A DNA stretch of 64,000 bases from Chryseobacterium culicis (GCF_900108365.1 NZ_FNWQ01000001.1:1178001-1242000); one strand, 5' to 3'; positions 15,500 to 25,642 are shown, numbered from the stretch's first letter. Notes: a model not told the origin generated them from the letters alone. Program-made: numbers and translations.

Positions 15500-18400
15500 A
15501 TGAAAAAGTACAATCACAAGAAAATACAAATATTTTCATCGCTCGTATTATCTTTCTTTTCAATATTCTCGCTTGCTCAGAACTTCCATGATACTAAAGG
15601 AAATATTGAAGTCAACAGAGTTGGGCAGCTTCAGTTTTCTTTGCCCATAGATGTTCCTCCTGGGGTTAAAACAGTATCACCACAGGTAGGTTTGGTGTAC
15701 AACAGTGAATCCGGCAACGGTATTGCGGGATATGGGTGGAGTATTTCTGGAATTACAGCCATCACCAGAACTGGCAAAACTATTGAAAATACCGGAGAGG
15801 TAAAAGGAGTGCAGATGGACTTCTCCGATTACTATAGTTTTAATGGTAAAAGATTGGTGCTAAAGTCAGGAGAATATGGCAAAGACGGTGCAGAATATGT
15901 AACCGAGAAATATTCCAATACAAAATTTAAGTCTATAGGAGCCGCCGCCGGATGGTATGGTCCGGAATATTGGGAAGTGACTTTCGAGGATGGTTCCCAG
16001 GCATGGTATGGCCGTAATCCAGTTGCCAAAACTTCCACCGACTATTATATAGATGAATGGAAAGATCCGCAGGGCAACTACATTTCTTACAGCTATATCC
16101 AGGGAAACGGTGTTGCGATGATAAGCAGCATTAGCTGGGGTGGTAATGAGAATGTGAATACTCCTTACATGAACACCATACAGTTTACATACAATGATAG
16201 AGATTTAAAAGAAGAATCTTACATTCAGGGATACAAATTTTACAAAAGTAAAATTCTTTCTGAGGTAAAGGTACTTACTTATAATAATCAGTTTAAGCGA
16301 TACAGTATAGAGTATACAGGTAATGGAACCAATTACCAGTTTGCAGGGAAAATTACAGAATACAATGCCAATAACGAGGCTGCCAACCCTGTTACCTTTA
16401 CTTATCCGGCTATGGTCAATTCTTCTTATGCAGAATATACAGCAGAGCCGGAGCCCTTTAATGATGTGAAATTGGTCGGAGATTTTAACGGAGACTCTTA
16501 TCTGGACTTCCTGATGAATAACGGTACTGTAAAGCTTGGTGCTTTTAATGAAACTTTTTCTACCGTTTCTACGGGTAAAACATTTGCAGGTAACGCTAAA
16601 GTAGTCAGCACATTATTGGACGAAACCGGACAGGTTTACAATGGGAATGGAATTGTAGAATATAAAGATAGCAGAATTTATGGGTATATCTTCAGAAACA
16701 ATGATTTTGTAAAAGTATTCGATAAAAGTTTGGGTAACACTTTTTTTAACGGATTAGGTGATAATTTAATCCTTGAAGTAGGTGATTATAATGGAGACGG
16801 AATACCTGATGCCTTTCTTGATGATGGAGGTCTGCCAGGATTCAATTCAAAAGCTATTGTAGACCTTAAAAGTTCAGCTACACCTTTAATAGGACTGCTG
16901 CTTGATTATGGAATCAATGAAAGTGGCTATAAGGATCGCAAATATACAGATATAGACGGAGACGGAAAAGTAGAAGTTATCAGTGTTGCTGATTCACAGT
17001 ATACTGTTTTTGAATTTGTAAAATACAATGCCGATTCATACCTGCAGAAAATAAGGTTTTCGGGAAGCCTGCTGGAATCTAAGGATGCTGAATTTCCTGT
17101 ACTATACGGGGATTATAATGGTGACGGAAAACTAGATTTTGCAATTCCTATTACTGATAATGCTATAGGAAAACCTGATGACTGGAGATTTTACATGGGA
17201 ACCGATAAAGGTTTTGTTCCTTTTCTAAAAAAGGAATTTTTTACCTATAGGAAGTTCCAGAAAGAAATGACTGCTAATTACGCCAAATTTGCCAAACAAT
17301 ATTTCTTTTCGGTTACGGATATGAACAAAGATGGGAAATCTGATATTGTTCAGGTATTCTCCTATAACCAGATCAATATGTTCAATGCAGGTGGCTCAAG
17401 AGATTTCGGTTATGTTGTAAGTGCTAAGATGGCTAATGGATCAGATGTTATTGGAACACCGAACTTTACTCCCAACTGGTTATTTCAAAGCCCGACTTAC
17501 AGCACGCAGGATCTGTATGACCTTACTCTCTTTACTCCGATTACCAATTCTATAAAATCAGGAAATAATTATTACAATGTCTTTTTATACTGGAAACAGT
17601 TCCTGAAAAAAATAAAAGGTCCTACTCCTGTTTCTGAATTGGCAAGAATGGCTTCCATTACGCAGGGAGGTGTTACAACTTCTGTAAAGTACATAGAGTT
17701 AGTTCCTAGCAATGCCGCTATTCCTGATTTCTATAAGAAGGAAAAGAATGAAATTTATCCTTACTATGCCATGACAAGGGTGGATCAGGCTTACGCTGTA
17801 TCTCAGCTTATGGAAGAAGGCAAAAAGCAGGATTTCCGCTATAGAGGGCTTGTAGGAAATTTGAAGGGTAAAAATTTATTAGGGTTTCATCAGATCGCCC
17901 GTTCATCATGGTACGCCGATGGTTTTGAAAATACCAAGATATGGTCAGGTTCACAAATAGATCCCGCTTTGGATGGAGCACCTGTAAAAGAATGGAGTAT
18001 CAGAACCAATAATGAAAATACTATTTTCCCGGCAGATATCTCAGAGAACAATAGCCAGCTTCTGAGTTTTGAATCTGTGGATTATAAAGCAGATAAGCTT
18101 TTGAATGGTCAGGTAATTACCTCCATTCCTGCAGGGAGTCAGTCCAAAATTGTTACCGCTATTGTTCCTAAGTTTACCAAAACAAAAGATTTTTTAACCG
18201 GAACATTTATTCAGAAGGTAACGAGCTACGGAAACTATTATCTGCCTTCTAAAATAGAAATTAATACCAATTACGGTTATGGTGTATCTACCACTGAGTT
18301 CGACTACACTCATAATATTGCAGGAACAGGAACGAATTATTATGTTGGAAGACCGACAAGCAAGGTAGAAAAAATAGAAGCTTACGGTGATGTACAGAAT

Positions 18401-21400
18401 ACCTTCACCACCTACACCTATGAGAACAATCTTTTAAAAAACACCCAGTTTTTCCCCGGAAATGATGCTACGCAAGCTTTAAATGAAGAATACTCTTATG
18501 ACGGGTTTGGGAATATCACGGCAAAAAAAACTATTTCGGGCATAGACGGAAATTCAAAAAATCAGAAAGATGAGTATGATCCAACTGGAAGGTTTATCGT
18601 TAAAAAAACAGATAATCTTGGACTGGAAACAGGGTTTACTTACAACAATCTGGGACAGATTCTAACTCAAACAGACCCGAATGGTAATATCCTTACTAAT
18701 ATATATGATGTATGGGGTAAACTCCAGAGTTCTGCTTCCAGCTTAACTGGAACTACAACTTATCAGTACGCTAAGGACAGTCAATACAATGAAACTATTA
18801 CCCGTAATGATCCTGATGGTGATGTTTCAAAAGTTTTTACCAACAAACTGGGAGAGGAATATAAAATATCTTCCAAAGCGTTTGCACAGGGACAATATGT
18901 TTCTAAAGATGTCCAGTTTGATGTCCTTGGAAGAAAGGTCAAGGAATCTGAACCTTATTTTGATGGGCAGGGAGCTAGTCAATGGAATATCATTGTTTAT
19001 GATGATACCGTATTCCCGGCGAAGGTAAAAGCCACAGCATTTACCGGAAAGCAGACAGAAACCATTATATCAGGACTGACCACAACAGTAAAAGAAACCA
19101 GCCCGCTGGATTACGGAAGAACAACTTCCCAGACCCTGGATGCTTTAGGAAATGTAGTATCATCTACTGACAAGGGAGGTACCGTACAATTTACTTACAA
19201 TGCCTCAGGTCAGCAGATACAGGCCAAATATGAAGAGCATATTGTAACCACCAGATATGATGACTGGGGAAATAAAATACGTGTAGACGATCCTTCTACC
19301 GGAGTATATGAATATCAGTACCTTGGGTATATGGGAGCTCTGTCAAGAGTAATCAGCCCCAAGGGTGAAAAACGATATGGGTACAATAACCTTGGGCAGC
19401 TTATTATTCAGAATGAAAAGTCTACTACCGGAAACGAAACAGATAAGGAAATAAAATACAGCTATAATGATAAGGGTAGACTTATTGAAAGAACAGGAAC
19501 CTCCAATGGCAAGAAATATACCTATACCATAAACTATGACCCTCAGGGAAGAAACATCTCTTCTTTCCAGGATACTCCTGAAGCCTATTTTTCGCATAAA
19601 AATGTAGTTTATGACAGCGAAGGAAGGATCAGCTCTTATGAAAAAGAAATACAGACTTCCGTAGGAACCACTAATGTTTCTGTCGAAAATCTTTACAATC
19701 CATGGAATGGAGAACTGTATATGGTTAAGGATAAGAGTTCAGGTAAAGTTTTATGGGAACTGAAAGATACCAATGCAAAGGGGCTATTGCTAAGAGCTCA
19801 ATTGGGCGCAGCTGTCATCCAAAACGAATATGATAATTACGGATTTTTGACCAATGTTAATCATTCCTCGCCCATAAAACCAGACATCTTTAAGGCCACT
19901 TACGAATTTGATGCCATCAAAAACGAGCTTAAAAGCAGAAAATCAGTATTGCCTTTTGAAACAGAATATTTTGATTATGATGAGAACAACCGTCTGATTA
20001 ACTGGACAGATCCCGTACTGGGAATTAAGCCGGCTACCAACAGAAATATTTATGATGCTAAAGGCAGGATACTGAAAAATGACCAGGTGGGAATCATTAA
20101 GTTTGAAAATGCTGACAGAATCTACCAAGCTACTGGAATGACCCTGAATAATGAGGGGATGCAAAATTATGATCAGGATCTGGTACAGACTGTTCTTTAT
20201 AATGAAAATAATGACCCGGTATACATTGTAGGGGAAAAAGGTTCAGTAGCATTTCAGTACGGATTAACCGGGATGAGACAAAGAGCTACCTACAAAGGCC
20301 AGTTTTCTCCCGAAAATGACGGGGAATTCACCAAACTCTACAGTGAAGAAGGAAGCTTTGAAGTAGTAAAGAACAATATTAATGGAAAGGAAAAACATAC
20401 CATTTATATTGAGGGTACTCCATATGATAGTAATATTGTATTTTTGAAAAACTTTGATGAGAGTAGTGGTTCTTTTAAATTCCTGCACAAAGATTATCTC
20501 GGCAGTATTATGGCCATTAGTGATCAAGCGGGAAATATGCTTGAACAAAGGCATTTTGATGCATGGGGTAATTTAACTCATCTTCGCATTGGAAAAAGTA
20601 AACTGGCTATTGGCAAAGCCAGTATTGATGTCCTTATAAATTTTTCCGGAGGGTTATTGATAGACAGAGGATATACCGGACAAGAGCACTATTTTGAAGT
20701 GGGAATCATCCACATGAACGGAAGGCTTTATGATCCGCTTCTAAGAAGGTTCCTAAATGCAGATGAAAATATCCAGGATCCCTTCAATACTCAATTCTAT
20801 AACAGATATGGATATGTGGCGAACAATCCACTGTTATATAATGATCCCAATGGAGAGATTGCGTGGATTGCTGTAGCGGCAATAGCAGGAGGAGTCTTTG
20901 GCGGTTACTTCACAGGAGTAAAAGCTAATGGCTCATATAACCCTTTCAGCTGGAATTGGGGAGCTACATGGGGGAAAATTGCAATGGGAGCTGCTGTGGG
21001 GGCGTTTACCGGAGCAGTGGGCTTTTCCGTTGGAACTGCTGCTCTTAGTGCAGTATCAGTGTATGGAATAACTGGAGGTCTTTTGGGTGGTGCTATTTCT
21101 GGAGCTTCAGGAGGAGCAGTTGCGGGTGCTATTAGTGGATTCGCAACCTCAGTAATGTTTGGTGAGGATGTAATAGAAGGAACCCTAATGGGTGGCTTAT
21201 CTGGTGCAGCTGTTGGAGGTGTTTTAGGAGGTGTATCCGGAACTATAGGCCAGATGATAAAAAATGCACAGGCAGCTAAAATAGGTACTCCACAGGGAAC
21301 TATTCTTAAAGATGCTCCTATTGCTGAAGGTAGAAGTGCATGGACTTTGAACAATACTCCGAAAACTACAACGGTAGGAGCGACTCACCTTGTACCCAAG

Positions 21401-21814
21401 ACTACAACTTTAATAATTGGAGATGTAGAGAGAGGAGTTGCCGATGAAATTATTGGCTACCAGATCGTAGATGAAGTACCAGTACCAATTTATAAGTCAG
21501 AAGTTCCTACCACATACAAAGGAGAATATATGAGATCCAGTTTGAAATTGGGAAGAGATGTACATAAAACTTACAATTTCGGAAAAATTGGAAAGGAATA
21601 TAGATTACCCAGCGGAAAACGAATTGACTATCTTGATATGGAGAACGGAAAAATTTATGAGCTAAAACCTTTTAATCCTAAAGCGATTGAAGCAGGAAAT
21701 AAACAATTACAGATGTATTTAGAAGAACTGCAGTCTCCGGCAGCAATCAAAGCAAACCCTAGATTGAAAGATGTGGAATGGAAAAAGATTTTAGAAGTAT
21801 ATTATAAAAAATAA
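15500..21814 (+). CDS. Rhs/YD-repeat polymorphic toxin with nuclease-like C-terminus
   Basis: This protein has about 2104 residues. A signal peptide (about 10-27, ending SLAQN) precedes an SpvB-like start (PIDVPPGVKTVSPQVGLVY). FG-GAP/VCBS-type units follow (GDFNGDSYLDF, GDYNGDGIPDAF, GDYNGDGKLDF, DMNKDGKSDI; about 325-620), then many YD repeats (about 1000-1650), which in the family form a hollow shell around the toxin. The Rhs core ends at about 1780 (RLYDPLLRRFLNADE, YNDPNGE). After it come a Gly/Ala-rich membrane-like stretch (about 1790-1900) and a C-terminal domain with KRIDYLD and YELKPFNP (about 2040-2056), which fits a PD-(D/E)XK restriction-fold toxin. The ATG at 15500 was preferred over an earlier in-frame start inside the upstream gene. 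Two immunity-like genes follow. Confidence 0.9.
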   Translation: MKKYNHKKIQIFSSLVLSFFSIFSLAQNFHDTKGNIEVNRVGQLQFSLPIDVPPGVKTVSPQVGLVYNSESGNGIAGYGWSISGITAITRTGKTIENTGEVKGVQMDFSDYYSFNGKRLVLKSGEYGKDGAEYVTEKYSNTKFKSIGAAAGWYGPEYWEVTFEDGSQAWYGRNPVAKTSTDYYIDEWKDPQGNYISYSYIQGNGVAMISSISWGGNENVNTPYMNTIQFTYNDRDLKEESYIQGYKFYKSKILSEVKVLTYNNQFKRYSIEYTGNGTNYQFAGKITEYNANNEAANPVTFTYPAMVNSSYAEYTAEPEPFNDVKLVGDFNGDSYLDFLMNNGTVKLGAFNETFSTVSTGKTFAGNAKVVSTLLDETGQVYNGNGIVEYKDSRIYGYIFRNNDFVKVFDKSLGNTFFNGLGDNLILEVGDYNGDGIPDAFLDDGGLPGFNSKAIVDLKSSATPLIGLLLDYGINESGYKDRKYTDIDGDGKVEVISVADSQYTVFEFVKYNADSYLQKIRFSGSLLESKDAEFPVLYGDYNGDGKLDFAIPITDNAIGKPDDWRFYMGTDKGFVPFLKKEFFTYRKFQKEMTANYAKFAKQYFFSVTDMNKDGKSDIVQVFSYNQINMFNAGGSRDFGYVVSAKMANGSDVIGTPNFTPNWLFQSPTYSTQDLYDLTLFTPITNSIKSGNNYYNVFLYWKQFLKKIKGPTPVSELARMASITQGGVTTSVKYIELVPSNAAIPDFYKKEKNEIYPYYAMTRVDQAYAVSQLMEEGKKQDFRYRGLVGNLKGKNLLGFHQIARSSWYADGFENTKIWSGSQIDPALDGAPVKEWSIRTNNENTIFPADISENNSQLLSFESVDYKADKLLNGQVITSIPAGSQSKIVTAIVPKFTKTKDFLTGTFIQKVTSYGNYYLPSKIEINTNYGYGVSTTEFDYTHNIAGTGTNYYVGRPTSKVEKIEAYGDVQNTFTTYTYENNLLKNTQFFPGNDATQALNEEYSYDGFGNITAKKTISGIDGNSKNQKDEYDPTGRFIVKKTDNLGLETGFTYNNLGQILTQTDPNGNILTNIYDVWGKLQSSASSLTGTTTYQYAKDSQYNETITRNDPDGDVSKVFTNKLGEEYKISSKAFAQGQYVSKDVQFDVLGRKVKESEPYFDGQGASQWNIIVYDDTVFPAKVKATAFTGKQTETIISGLTTTVKETSPLDYGRTTSQTLDALGNVVSSTDKGGTVQFTYNASGQQIQAKYEEHIVTTRYDDWGNKIRVDDPSTGVYEYQYLGYMGALSRVISPKGEKRYGYNNLGQLIIQNEKSTTGNETDKEIKYSYNDKGRLIERTGTSNGKKYTYTINYDPQGRNISSFQDTPEAYFSHKNVVYDSEGRISSYEKEIQTSVGTTNVSVENLYNPWNGELYMVKDKSSGKVLWELKDTNAKGLLLRAQLGAAVIQNEYDNYGFLTNVNHSSPIKPDIFKATYEFDAIKNELKSRKSVLPFETEYFDYDENNRLINWTDPVLGIKPATNRNIYDAKGRILKNDQVGIIKFENADRIYQATGMTLNNEGMQNYDQDLVQTVLYNENNDPVYIVGEKGSVAFQYGLTGMRQRATYKGQFSPENDGEFTKLYSEEGSFEVVKNNINGKEKHTIYIEGTPYDSNIVFLKNFDESSGSFKFLHKDYLGSIMAISDQAGNMLEQRHFDAWGNLTHLRIGKSKLAIGKASIDVLINFSGGLLIDRGYTGQEHYFEVGIIHMNGRLYDPLLRRFLNADENIQDPFNTQFYNRYGYVANNPLLYNDPNGEIAWIAVAAIAGGVFGGYFTGVKANGSYNPFSWNWGATWGKIAMGAAVGAFTGAVGFSVGTAALSAVSVYGITGGLLGGAISGASGGAVAGAISGFATSVMFGEDVIEGTLMGGLSGAAVGGVLGGVSGTIGQMIKNAQAAKIGTPQGTILKDAPIAEGRSAWTLNNTPKTTTVGATHLVPKTTTLIIGDVERGVADEIIGYQIVDEVPVPIYKSEVPTTYKGEYMRSSLKLGRDVHKTYNFGKIGKEYRLPSGKRIDYLDMENGKIYELKPFNPKAIEAGNKQLQMYLEELQSPAAIKANPRLKDVEWKKILEVYYKK

Positions 21815-21817
21815 TTT

Positions 21818-22270
21818 ATGAATAGTAAAGAATTTAAGAGCATATTTGGCAGTGTTGCTAAAGAGAATGATTTTTTACAAGCCTTTGGTGGTTGGTATAA
21901 AGAAAGTCCAGAATGTATTTCAGTACTTGAATTGCAAAAGTCAAATTTTGGAGATTATTATATACTTAATATAAAAATTTTTATTCAAGGTTCTTTTGAC
22001 AGAATTTATTCTCCTACAAAAGACTTAATAAAAAGTCCAATGGGAGATATAAATGAAAATGAAACTGATAAATATAGAGAAATATTTGACTTTGATAAAC
22101 CTTTAGATGATTCTTTAAGAATTGAAAAACTAAAAGAATTATTTAAAAACCACATTGTTCCGTTTACCACCCAAACATCTACAAGATTAGGTATTATAGA
22201 ACTTGAAACAAGTGGTCAAATCTCCATACTTTCCTCAGTAAAAAAAGAGCTGGATAAACTTATGAAGTAA
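21818..22270 (+). CDS. Immunity-protein candidate, first paralogue (DUF4304-like)
   Basis: This 150-residue cytoplasmic protein starts 4 bp after the Rhs toxin stop. The block LQAFGGWYKESPECISVLEL followed by QKSNFGDYYILNIKIF resembles DUF4304, a family often found next to toxins. By position it should bind and block the toxin's C-terminal nuclease in the producing cell. It shares most of its first 60 residues with the second copy, while the middle (after SPMG) differs, a pattern typical of immunity duplicates that track toxin variants. A rho-independent terminator follows. The immunity role is inferred from context. Confidence 0.75.
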   Translation: MNSKEFKSIFGSVAKENDFLQAFGGWYKESPECISVLELQKSNFGDYYILNIKIFIQGSFDRIYSPTKDLIKSPMGDINENETDKYREIFDFDKPLDDSLRIEKLKELFKNHIVPFTTQTSTRLGIIELETSGQISILSSVKKELDKLMK

Positions 22271-22296
22271 TTATTTGTAAGATTTTTAAATTCTAA

Positions 22297-22330
22297 AAAG
22301 AGTTACCCGTGAATTCGGGTGGCTCTTTCT
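22297..22330 (+). terminator. Terminator after the first immunity gene
   Basis: The stem pairs AAAGAG and ACCCG with CGGGT and CTCTTT across a six-base loop. A nearly identical hairpin follows the second immunity gene. Confidence 0.75.
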
Positions 22331-22343
22331 AAAAAATTAATTT

Positions 22344-22787
22344 ATGAGTAGTAAAGAATTTAAGAGCATATTTGGCAATATTGCTAAAGAAAATGAATTT
22401 TTACAAGCCTTTGGCAGTTGGTATAAAGAAAGTTCAGAATGTATTGCCATACTTGAATTGCAAAAATCAAAGTATGGGGATTACTATATGCTTAAAATAA
22501 AAATTTTCATACAGGGAGCTTTTGATAGATCATATTCTACAACAAAAGAATTGATTAAAAGTCCTATGGGAAGCATTGGAAAGCAAATAATTGATGATGT
22601 TTTCTCGTTTGATAAACCCATTCCTGATGAGCTAAGAAAAGAGCGACTGAATGAACTTTTTAGTAATAGTATTATACCATTTGTCAGTAATCTTATGACA
22701 AAAGCAAATATTATTGATTTAGAAAGCAAAGGAGAAATTGTGCTTCTTTCCTCTGTAAAAAAGGAACTGGAGAAACTTATGAAATAA
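22344..22787 (+). CDS. Immunity-protein candidate, second paralogue (DUF4304-like)
   Basis: This 147-residue paralogue of the gene just upstream shares SSKEFKSIFG, LQAFGSWYKESSEC, LELQKSKYGDYY and the C-terminal LLSSVKKELEKLMK. It differs in the central acidic loop (FSFDKPIPDELRKERL). It is separated from the first copy by that copy's terminator, so it needs its own promoter or read-through. It may be immunity to a displaced or orphan toxin tip of a related Rhs protein rather than to the present one. The role is inferred. Confidence 0.75.
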   Translation: MSSKEFKSIFGNIAKENEFLQAFGSWYKESSECIAILELQKSKYGDYYMLKIKIFIQGAFDRSYSTTKELIKSPMGSIGKQIIDDVFSFDKPIPDELRKERLNELFSNSIIPFVSNLMTKANIIDLESKGEIVLLSSVKKELEKLMK

Positions 22788-22812
22788 TTATTCGTAAAGT
22801 TCTTATAACACT

Positions 22813-22848
22813 AAAAAAGAGCCACCCGAGAAATCGGGTGACTTTTTC
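22813..22848 (+). terminator. Terminator after the second immunity gene
   Basis: AAAAAGAGCCACCCG pairs with CGGGTGACTTTTT around GAGAAAT. It is homologous to the hairpin at 22297-22330, so the terminator was duplicated with the gene. Confidence 0.78.
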
Positions 22849-22901
22849 TAAAATGAAAAATATTTACCTAAAAAAATATATATCTTAATTTTAAAAATAC
22901 T

Positions 22902-23444
22902 ATGATTAATAAATTACTTTTTATTTTTTTGTTAAGTTCACAAGCTTTATTGAGTCAGGCAATCACATGGTCACCAGATCGAAAGTTGGATTTCAAAGAT
23001 TTTACTAATAATATGCATGAGGAGGACGACAGTACGGGGGCGGAATCATATATTGAAATAGATTATAAAATTGTTTCTACTTCGATATGGACGGGTAGAA
23101 TTAAAATAAAAGTATCCGCTACATTTTATCCGGAAAAATCTTGGTTTAATAAAAAATATATAACCGCTAGTTATATCCTCAATCATGAACAAAAACACTT
23201 TGACATTGCTTATATATTTGCTAATAGACTTCAAAATATAATAAATACCAAAATTAAATGCACAAATGATTTTAACAATAATTTTCAAAAATTATATGAT
23301 GAAAATTTTAATGAGTATAGCACTTTTCAAGCTAAGTACGATTCAGATACCGAGCATGGTGCAAATTTGGAGCAACAAAAGGTATATGATACTATGATTG
23401 AGGAGATGATAGATGATACATTCAAAACTCATAACATTAATTAA
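22902..23444 (+). CDS. Secreted putative Zn-dependent protease, DUF922-like
   Basis: This 180-residue protein has an N-terminal signal peptide (about 1-19, ending SQA). It opens with TWSPDRKLDFKDF, a typical W-x-x-x-x-L-x-x-x-DF start, and carries HEQKHFDIAYIFANRL (about 98-113), which fits the H-E-x-x-H metal motif of DUF922-type predicted proteases. No membrane helix follows the signal, so it is periplasmic or secreted. It stands alone after the toxin-immunity genes. A catalytic role rests only on the metal motif. Confidence 0.65.
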   Translation: MINKLLFIFLLSSQALLSQAITWSPDRKLDFKDFTNNMHEEDDSTGAESYIEIDYKIVSTSIWTGRIKIKVSATFYPEKSWFNKKYITASYILNHEQKHFDIAYIFANRLQNIINTKIKCTNDFNNNFQKLYDENFNEYSTFQAKYDSDTEHGANLEQQKVYDTMIEEMIDDTFKTHNIN

Positions 23445-23479
23445 AGAAAGTAAGAAATTAAATATTTAAAACATAACAC

Positions 23480-24079
23480 ATGAAAAAACAATTATTAAGT
23501 ATTTGCATAGTTTTAGGGACTATGACATTTGCACAATCTTCAGACGGACCAAGATTTGGACTTAAAGCAGGAGGGAATCTTTCAAGTTTTACGGGGGGAG
23601 ATTCCAAATCTAAAATCGGATTTTATGCCGGAGCTTTTGTTAATGTTCCTTTATCTGAGTCATTCAGTATTCAGCCAGAAGTTGTTTATAGCCAGCAGGG
23701 GGCAAAAGCAAAAGACGATTATGAGATGGCAACTTACACCATAAAGAATATGCAACAAAACCTGGGGTATATCAACGTTCCTATAATGCTTCAATATAAT
23801 GCTACCCCTGAATTATATTTTGAAGCGGGACCGGAATTTGGTCTTCTCGTAAGTGCTCAGGCAAAAGGAGATATCAATGGTAGCACTTATAAGGCCAATA
23901 ATAAAGACAATTTAAAAAACTTTAATTTCGGAGCTGGCATTGGACTAGGATATAAATTCACTCCACACTTAGGAGTGAATGTCCGTTATGTTGCCGGGTT
24001 AACTAAGGTTTTAAAAAACGAGTTTGGCGATTCTTCGAAAAATACTAATTTCCAGTTAGGCATAAATTATTATTTTTAA
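23480..24079 (+). CDS. Outer-membrane beta-barrel protein (porin family, PorT-like)
   Basis: This 199-residue protein has a signal peptide (about 1-18, TMTFAQ) followed by alternating amphipathic strands: FGLKAGGNLSSF, SKIGFYAGAFVNVPL, FSIQPEVVYSQQGAK, LGYINVPIMLQY, LYFEAGPEFGLLV. The last strand ends in Phe (FQLGINYYF), as expected for recognition by the BAM assembly machinery. This is the small eight-strand barrel family common in Bacteroidota. It is probably structural or a small channel. It is followed by a strong bidirectional terminator. Confidence 0.85.
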   Translation: MKKQLLSICIVLGTMTFAQSSDGPRFGLKAGGNLSSFTGGDSKSKIGFYAGAFVNVPLSESFSIQPEVVYSQQGAKAKDDYEMATYTIKNMQQNLGYINVPIMLQYNATPELYFEAGPEFGLLVSAQAKGDINGSTYKANNKDNLKNFNFGAGIGLGYKFTPHLGVNVRYVAGLTKVLKNEFGDSSKNTNFQLGINYYF

Positions 24080-24130
24080 AAGCTGAAAAGTAAGAAATGT
24101 AAATTCACTCAGGGTGTATTTACTATAATA

Positions 24131-24161
24131 AAATCCCTCCTGATTAATCAGGAGGGATTTT
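24131..24161. terminator. Bidirectional terminator hairpin
   Basis: AAATCCCTCCTGATTAATCAGGAGGGATTT is a near-perfect palindrome with A and T flanks. It ends the barrel gene on the plus strand and could also stop transcription of the remnant on the minus strand. Confidence 0.8.
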
Positions 24162-24192
24162 AGTGCTTGCAAAACGCTTGTCGGTAGGAGAT

Positions 24193-24369
24193 TTAATTTT
24201 TAATCAATTTTTCTTTAAATATTTCTCCGTTTTTTGTTTCTATTTGTATAAAATAATTTCCTTTTACCAAATGCTTTATTTTTATATGTCTATTAAATTC
24301 TGAATTTCCATTAAGTACTTGTTTACCAGTGGAGTCAAAAACATTATATTTAAAATTTTCATTTAAATT
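24193..24369 (-). pseudogene. Remnant of a T9SS type A sorting domain
   Basis: On the minus strand the frame reads NFKYNVFDSTGKQVLNG, continues through HLVKGNYFIQIETKNG and ends EKLIKN at a stop at 24193-24195. This is the C-terminal half of a type IX secretion sorting domain. Nothing coding precedes it, because the palindromic repeat element at 24389 begins where the rest of the gene would be. It looks like a truncated gene end. Confidence 0.65.
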
Positions 24370-24388
24370 CCCGATTTTTTATCAGGCG

Positions 24389-24508
24389 GCAAAAATGCAA
24401 TTCCTTCCTTTGGTTGGAAACGCATTTTTGCAGTTCAAAGCGGATGCAGCCACATTTCAAAAAACATGTACATAGTTACCCTTTTAATGTTTTTTGAAAA
24501 GAGGTTGC
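24389..24508. repeat. Two-hairpin repeat element, copy 1
   Basis: Hairpin 1 (24389-24431) has arms GCAAAAATGC and GCATTTTTGC with an inner TTCC/GGAA. Hairpin 2 (24446-24508) has arms starting GCAGCC and ending GGTTGC with an inner TTCAAAAAACAT/ATGTTTTTTGAA. A second copy with the same layout lies at 27474-27590. Positions 24510-24812 beyond it show nothing else recognisable. Confidence 0.7.
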
Positions 24509-24812
24509 GGAATTTATCTTAGTAAAAATTATAAATTTTTAGATAGATTTTTTTCTGATTAATTCTATTACGAACGGAACCATTAAAAAAATGATTTATA
24601 TTGTATCGGCAAAAAGGGTTTTTGGGTTTAATGATTGATAAAGCCTTTTATTGGGTTAATAGAATAGTTCATTTAAATCTTATTCTTATCCTTATTTCTA
24701 TCAGTCGAGAAAACAAAAATAAGCTAATAGAAAAAAATATCTAATTATTTTTGAAATGTAGAAAATGTACTGGAATTTTTTTCCGGAAGTTAATAAAAAA
24801 TACAAATTTGTT

Positions 24813-25625
24813 ATGAAAAGCCTACTATTTATATTACTGGGAACATTTATGATGTTTGCCCAAAACAACAGGTTCATCTATGAAGTTAGATATAAAAAGG
24901 ATTCAACTTCAAAGAATATTACCAAAGAAAATCACTATTTGGATATCACAAAAGATGATATAGCTTATTATAACAGAATGTATTTTATTAATGATTCATT
25001 AGGTCTCCATGGTTTTAAAGATTATAGGTTGACCACGTTTCTCATTAAAAAGAAAGGTAATAATTCATATCAAAGTTATGAGTACATCGGTGATGTAAAT
25101 TTTTATAAATTAGCAGAAGAACCCAAGCAGCAGTGGATTATTACGGACAGCATCAAAACCTCGAATAACTTTCAGGTTCAAAAAGCCATAACGAAGTTTG
25201 GAGGAAGAATCTGGATTGCATGGTTTTCAAAAGATATCCCGATTCCTTATGGCCCTCATAAATTCAATGGTTTACCAGGATTGATTATAGAACTCTACGA
25301 TGTAAAAAAAGATTATAATTTTAAAGTCATCAAAACCGAAAAAATTCCCCAAGATTACAAGCGTCTTTCATTGGAAAGTTCTATGTCCAGAGCAATTCCT
25401 GTTACTCAGAAAGAACTTGATAAATTAAAGTTAGATCTTTACTCGAGTCCATTTAAATACGTTTTGAATGAGAGTTTGACTTTACCTGAAGGAAAAAAGC
25501 TTCTGCTTGATGACGGGACAGTTCTTTCTAAAGAAGAACTGAAACCTGCAGAAGTAAAAGAACGAAAAAAGTTGAAAGCTTTTAATAATCCTATAGAATT
25601 AGATAAAGCGGTCAGGTATCCTTGA
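24813..25625 (+). CDS. GLPGLI family exported protein
   Basis: This 270-residue protein starts at the ATG at 24813, which places a clear signal peptide first (MKSLLFILLGTFMMFAQ); an upstream in-frame ATG would add 16 implausible residues. The family signature HKFNGLPGLIIELYD is at about 150-164. GLPGLI proteins are secreted proteins of Bacteroidota with no settled function, often linked to metal or peptide handling. The C-terminal third is rich in Lys and Leu. It is followed by a terminator hairpin. No operon partner is seen. Confidence 0.88.
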   Translation: MKSLLFILLGTFMMFAQNNRFIYEVRYKKDSTSKNITKENHYLDITKDDIAYYNRMYFINDSLGLHGFKDYRLTTFLIKKKGNNSYQSYEYIGDVNFYKLAEEPKQQWIITDSIKTSNNFQVQKAITKFGGRIWIAWFSKDIPIPYGPHKFNGLPGLIIELYDVKKDYNFKVIKTEKIPQDYKRLSLESSMSRAIPVTQKELDKLKLDLYSSPFKYVLNESLTLPEGKKLLLDDGTVLSKEELKPAEVKERKKLKAFNNPIELDKAVRYP

Positions 25626-25642
25626 TGAAAATATAAATATAA

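Noticed and set aside
20905..21354. 149-codon antisense frame, rich in Pro and Ala
   Set aside because: It is the mirror of the Gly/Ala-rich Rhs segment; its composition is explained by the sense strand.
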